Position numbers and translations under genes: made by a program. Below, in pieces: positions 42,380 through 43,741 of a stretch of DNA of 43,741 nt (its first letter is position 1; every line of letters starts with the position of its first letter). A model generated the notes under the pieces. The model made no database searches, was not told the DNA's origin, and worked only from the letters and a program-made list of their open reading frames with translations. This DNA is from Nonomuraea deserti (lineage in GTDB: Bacteria; Actinomycetota; Actinomycetes; Streptosporangiales; Streptosporangiaceae), in assembly GCF_004348685.1 (NCBI RefSeq), contig NZ_SMKO01000070.1:1-43741 (forward strand), written 5' to 3'.

Positions 42380-43564
42380 ATGAGCCTGGGACCGCCCATG
42401 AGCAGGGAAGCCGCGGAATACGCGCTGCGTGCCCGCGCGGACGAACGCGACCGGATCTCCGGTGACCTGCTCGACCTCGAATCTCACACCACCTACCAGG
42501 TACTCAAAGGCGCCTCCTTACGCGGGACCACCGAACGGCGATGGGCGGCGACGCAGGAGTCCCTGGTCACCCTGTGGCGGCTCAACGACGCCTACCGCGC
42601 CGTGCTGCGCCGCGCCGAGCAGATCAGGGCGTCGCGCGCCCGGCCCGGCGCCGAGCAGCTCGCGGCGCTCACCGAGCTGCTCGCCGGCTCCTCCGTCGTG
42701 CTGCGGGCCGCCGCCAGGCCGGTCGAGCAGCGTTCACTGATCCGCCAGGCGGACCTGCGGCTGACCCTCGACGAGGCCGTGACCCGGATGGACGCCGCCT
42801 TCCGCGAGGTCACCTCCGCGCTCAACGACATCGACGCCGTGTGGAACTGCGTGCTGCCGCGACTCGACGCCGCCGACGCCGACCTGCGCACGATCCACGA
42901 CCTCGAGAACGAGCTGGGCGAGACCGCCGGACTGGCCGGCGAGGAGAGCGAGCTGGCGCGGTTGAGGACCGCGGCGCTGGAGGACCCGCTCGGCACCACC
43001 GTCGAGCCGCACCTCGACCGGCTGACGCGCCTGCTCGCCTCCTCCCGCGCGGAGCTCGACCTGGCGATCACCGTGAAACGGGAGTTCGCCGCGCGGCGCG
43101 AGAACCTGGTGGCCGCCCTCGACCTGGTACGGGCGGCCGAGAGCGAGGCCCGGCTGGCCCACGGCGCGGTCGTGGTCAAGATCGCCCTGCCGCCGCAGGC
43201 CCGGCCGCGCAGCCGGGTCGCGGCGCTGGCCGGCGAGCTCGACGCGCTCGACGTCTCCGCCGACCCCTGGGTGGTGCGGGCCAAGCGCCTCGCCCGCCTC
43301 GAAGACGACGCCCGTAAGGCCGCCGAGCAGGCGCGGACCACGGCCAAGGCGCTCTACGGCCTGATCGGCAGGCGCGACGAGCTGCGCGGGCGCCTCGGCG
43401 CCTGCGAGGCGATGGCCGCCCGCAAGGGCCTGGCGGAGGACCCGACGGTGTCCGAGTCGTTCGCGCGCGCCCACACGCTGCTGTGGAGCGCCCCCTGCGA
43501 CCTGACGAGGGCGGCGGCGGCCGTCGAGAACTACCAGCGCGCGATCCACGGAGGTAAGTGTTGA
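42380..43564 (+). CDS. Coiled-coil protein, 3' end formed by an insertion element
   Basis: About 394 residues, almost wholly helical and charged, rich in heptad-like Leu/Ala with Arg and Glu (ERDRISGDLLDLE, ELARLRTAALEDPLGTTVEP, ARLEDDARKAAEQARTTAKA). No membrane segment or catalytic motif. The C-terminal motif CEAMAARKGLAEDP ... LLWSAPCDLTRAAAAVENYQ is one I recall from actinobacterial proteins lying beside PknG-type kinases (recollection, not checked). The last residues HGGKC and the stop TGA (43562-43564) come from the TTGAC end of the IS element, so the original C-terminus may differ. Start ATG 42380 behind GGGGAG; ATG 42398 is an alternative. Confidence 0.65.
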   Translation: MSLGPPMSREAAEYALRARADERDRISGDLLDLESHTTYQVLKGASLRGTTERRWAATQESLVTLWRLNDAYRAVLRRAEQIRASRARPGAEQLAALTELLAGSSVVLRAAARPVEQRSLIRQADLRLTLDEAVTRMDAAFREVTSALNDIDAVWNCVLPRLDAADADLRTIHDLENELGETAGLAGEESELARLRTAALEDPLGTTVEPHLDRLTRLLASSRAELDLAITVKREFAARRENLVAALDLVRAAESEARLAHGAVVVKIALPPQARPRSRVAALAGELDALDVSADPWVVRAKRLARLEDDARKAAEQARTTAKALYGLIGRRDELRGRLGACEAMAARKGLAEDPTVSESFARAHTLLWSAPCDLTRAAAAVENYQRAIHGGKC

Positions 43565-43683
43565 CTTCCTCCCCACGGCTGAAGCCGGGGGATTCCAACC
43601 GTCGCCGGTTGGTCTTCCTGCTTCACCGCCAGTCGCCCGCCGGGCTTGCGCCCTTGAGGTCTTACACCAGCTCCACAGGCGTT
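43565..43683 (-). ncRNA. Candidate omega-RNA scaffold of TnpB
   Basis: The sequence from the tnpB stop to the element end can fold into CCAACCG-GCGA-CGGTTGG (43612-43595) and a CCCC/CGGC hairpin (43591-43571). In characterised TnpB systems this RE transcript is the guide RNA and its spacer is the flanking host DNA, here minus-strand bases running down from about 43560. Confidence 0.55.
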
Positions 43684-43741
43684 TCAGCTCTCCGCCAGCC
43701 CGGCGGCGAGCACGTTCTTGGCCGCGTTCACGTCGCGGTCG
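43684..43741 (-). CDS. tnpB: TnpB, C-terminal 18 residues (partial)
   Basis: The reverse strand encodes DRDVNAAKNVLAAGLAES followed by TGA (43686-43684). DRDxNAAxN carries the third RuvC catalytic Asp of TnpB/OrfB. TnpB is an RNA-guided DNA endonuclease that maintains IS200/IS605 elements. The 5' part lies outside the window, so whether the protein is intact is unknown. Confidence 0.8.
   Translation of the reverse strand, partial: DRDVNAAKNVLAAGLAES

Larger units (their letters stand above)
43561..43741 (-). mobile_element. IS200/IS605-type element, right end (rest outside window)
   Basis: On the minus strand a tnpB C-terminus is followed by a non-coding tail with two hairpins and a terminal GGGGAGGAAGTCAA, as in IS605-family right ends, where no terminal inverted repeats are expected. 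Only the last 181 bases are visible. Confidence 0.8.

Noticed and set aside
1..43741. CRISPR arrays, prophage genes or complete IS elements
   Set aside because: No regularly spaced identical repeats, integrases, terminases or paired inverted ends were seen apart from the partial IS605-type end.

Overview
The window looks like a chromosomal segment of a high-GC actinomycete. The marks are roughly 70% GC, GTG starts, ATGA/GTGA stop-start couplings, leaderless starts behind TAGnnT/TAnnnT boxes, a Tat-exported enzyme, and FtsX/AfsR-like/MmyB-type protein families. Nonomuraea or another member of the Streptosporangiaceae is my best guess by feel; no search was run.

Layout. (1) 1-6.8 kb: the start of an adenylate kinase-like gene (cut by the window edge), a secreted C39-like peptidase, and a 1527-residue caspase-like/nSTAND1/transmembrane/14-blade WD40 protein of the type predicted to act in bacterial immunity or programmed death. 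(2) 6.9-12.6 kb: an MmyB-type regulator, two short-chain dehydrogenases, a P-loop kinase and an AfsR-like ATPase with no DNA-binding domain. Two families of short repeats lie between these genes. (3) 12.8-17.8 kb: an FtsX permease and its ABC ATPase, facing a NarL-type two-component pair. (4) 18.1-26.3 kb: a Tat-exported intradiol dioxygenase, then a run resembling an antibiotic-resistance island. The run holds a Tet(M)/Otr(A)-type ribosomal protection GTPase with a leader ORF, a divergent TetR regulator plus FAD monooxygenase sharing a nested palindromic operator, and a second TetR gene coupled to a PEP-synthase/rifampin-phosphotransferase-like enzyme and a 53-residue protein.

(5) 26.3-35.9 kb: a 1648-residue TPR-like protein, a small envelope operon (lipoprotein, 27-residue membrane peptide, internally duplicated DUF6766-like protein), a PLP enzyme and galactokinase firing from interlocked -10 boxes, and an enoyl-CoA hydratase. 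(6) 36.0-39.6 kb: a bacterial nitric oxide synthase, then a chained operon encoding an ESX-like leader protein, a YwqJ-type deaminase toxin and its YwqK/MORN antitoxin, closed by a strong hairpin. (7) 39.7-43.7 kb: tRNA-Asn(GTT), a YtxH-like protein, an MGH/GH63-like glycosidase operon, a small membrane protein, a coiled-coil protein, and at the right edge the 3' end of an IS200/IS605-type tnpB with its right-end RNA hairpins. That element joins the host exactly at the stop of the coiled-coil gene and just past a GGAGG-N3-GTG start signal.

The most interesting systems are the caspase/nSTAND1/WD40 protein, the YwqJ/YwqK toxin operon, the drug-resistance-like divergon with its operator and leader ORF, and the TnpB/omega-RNA junction.
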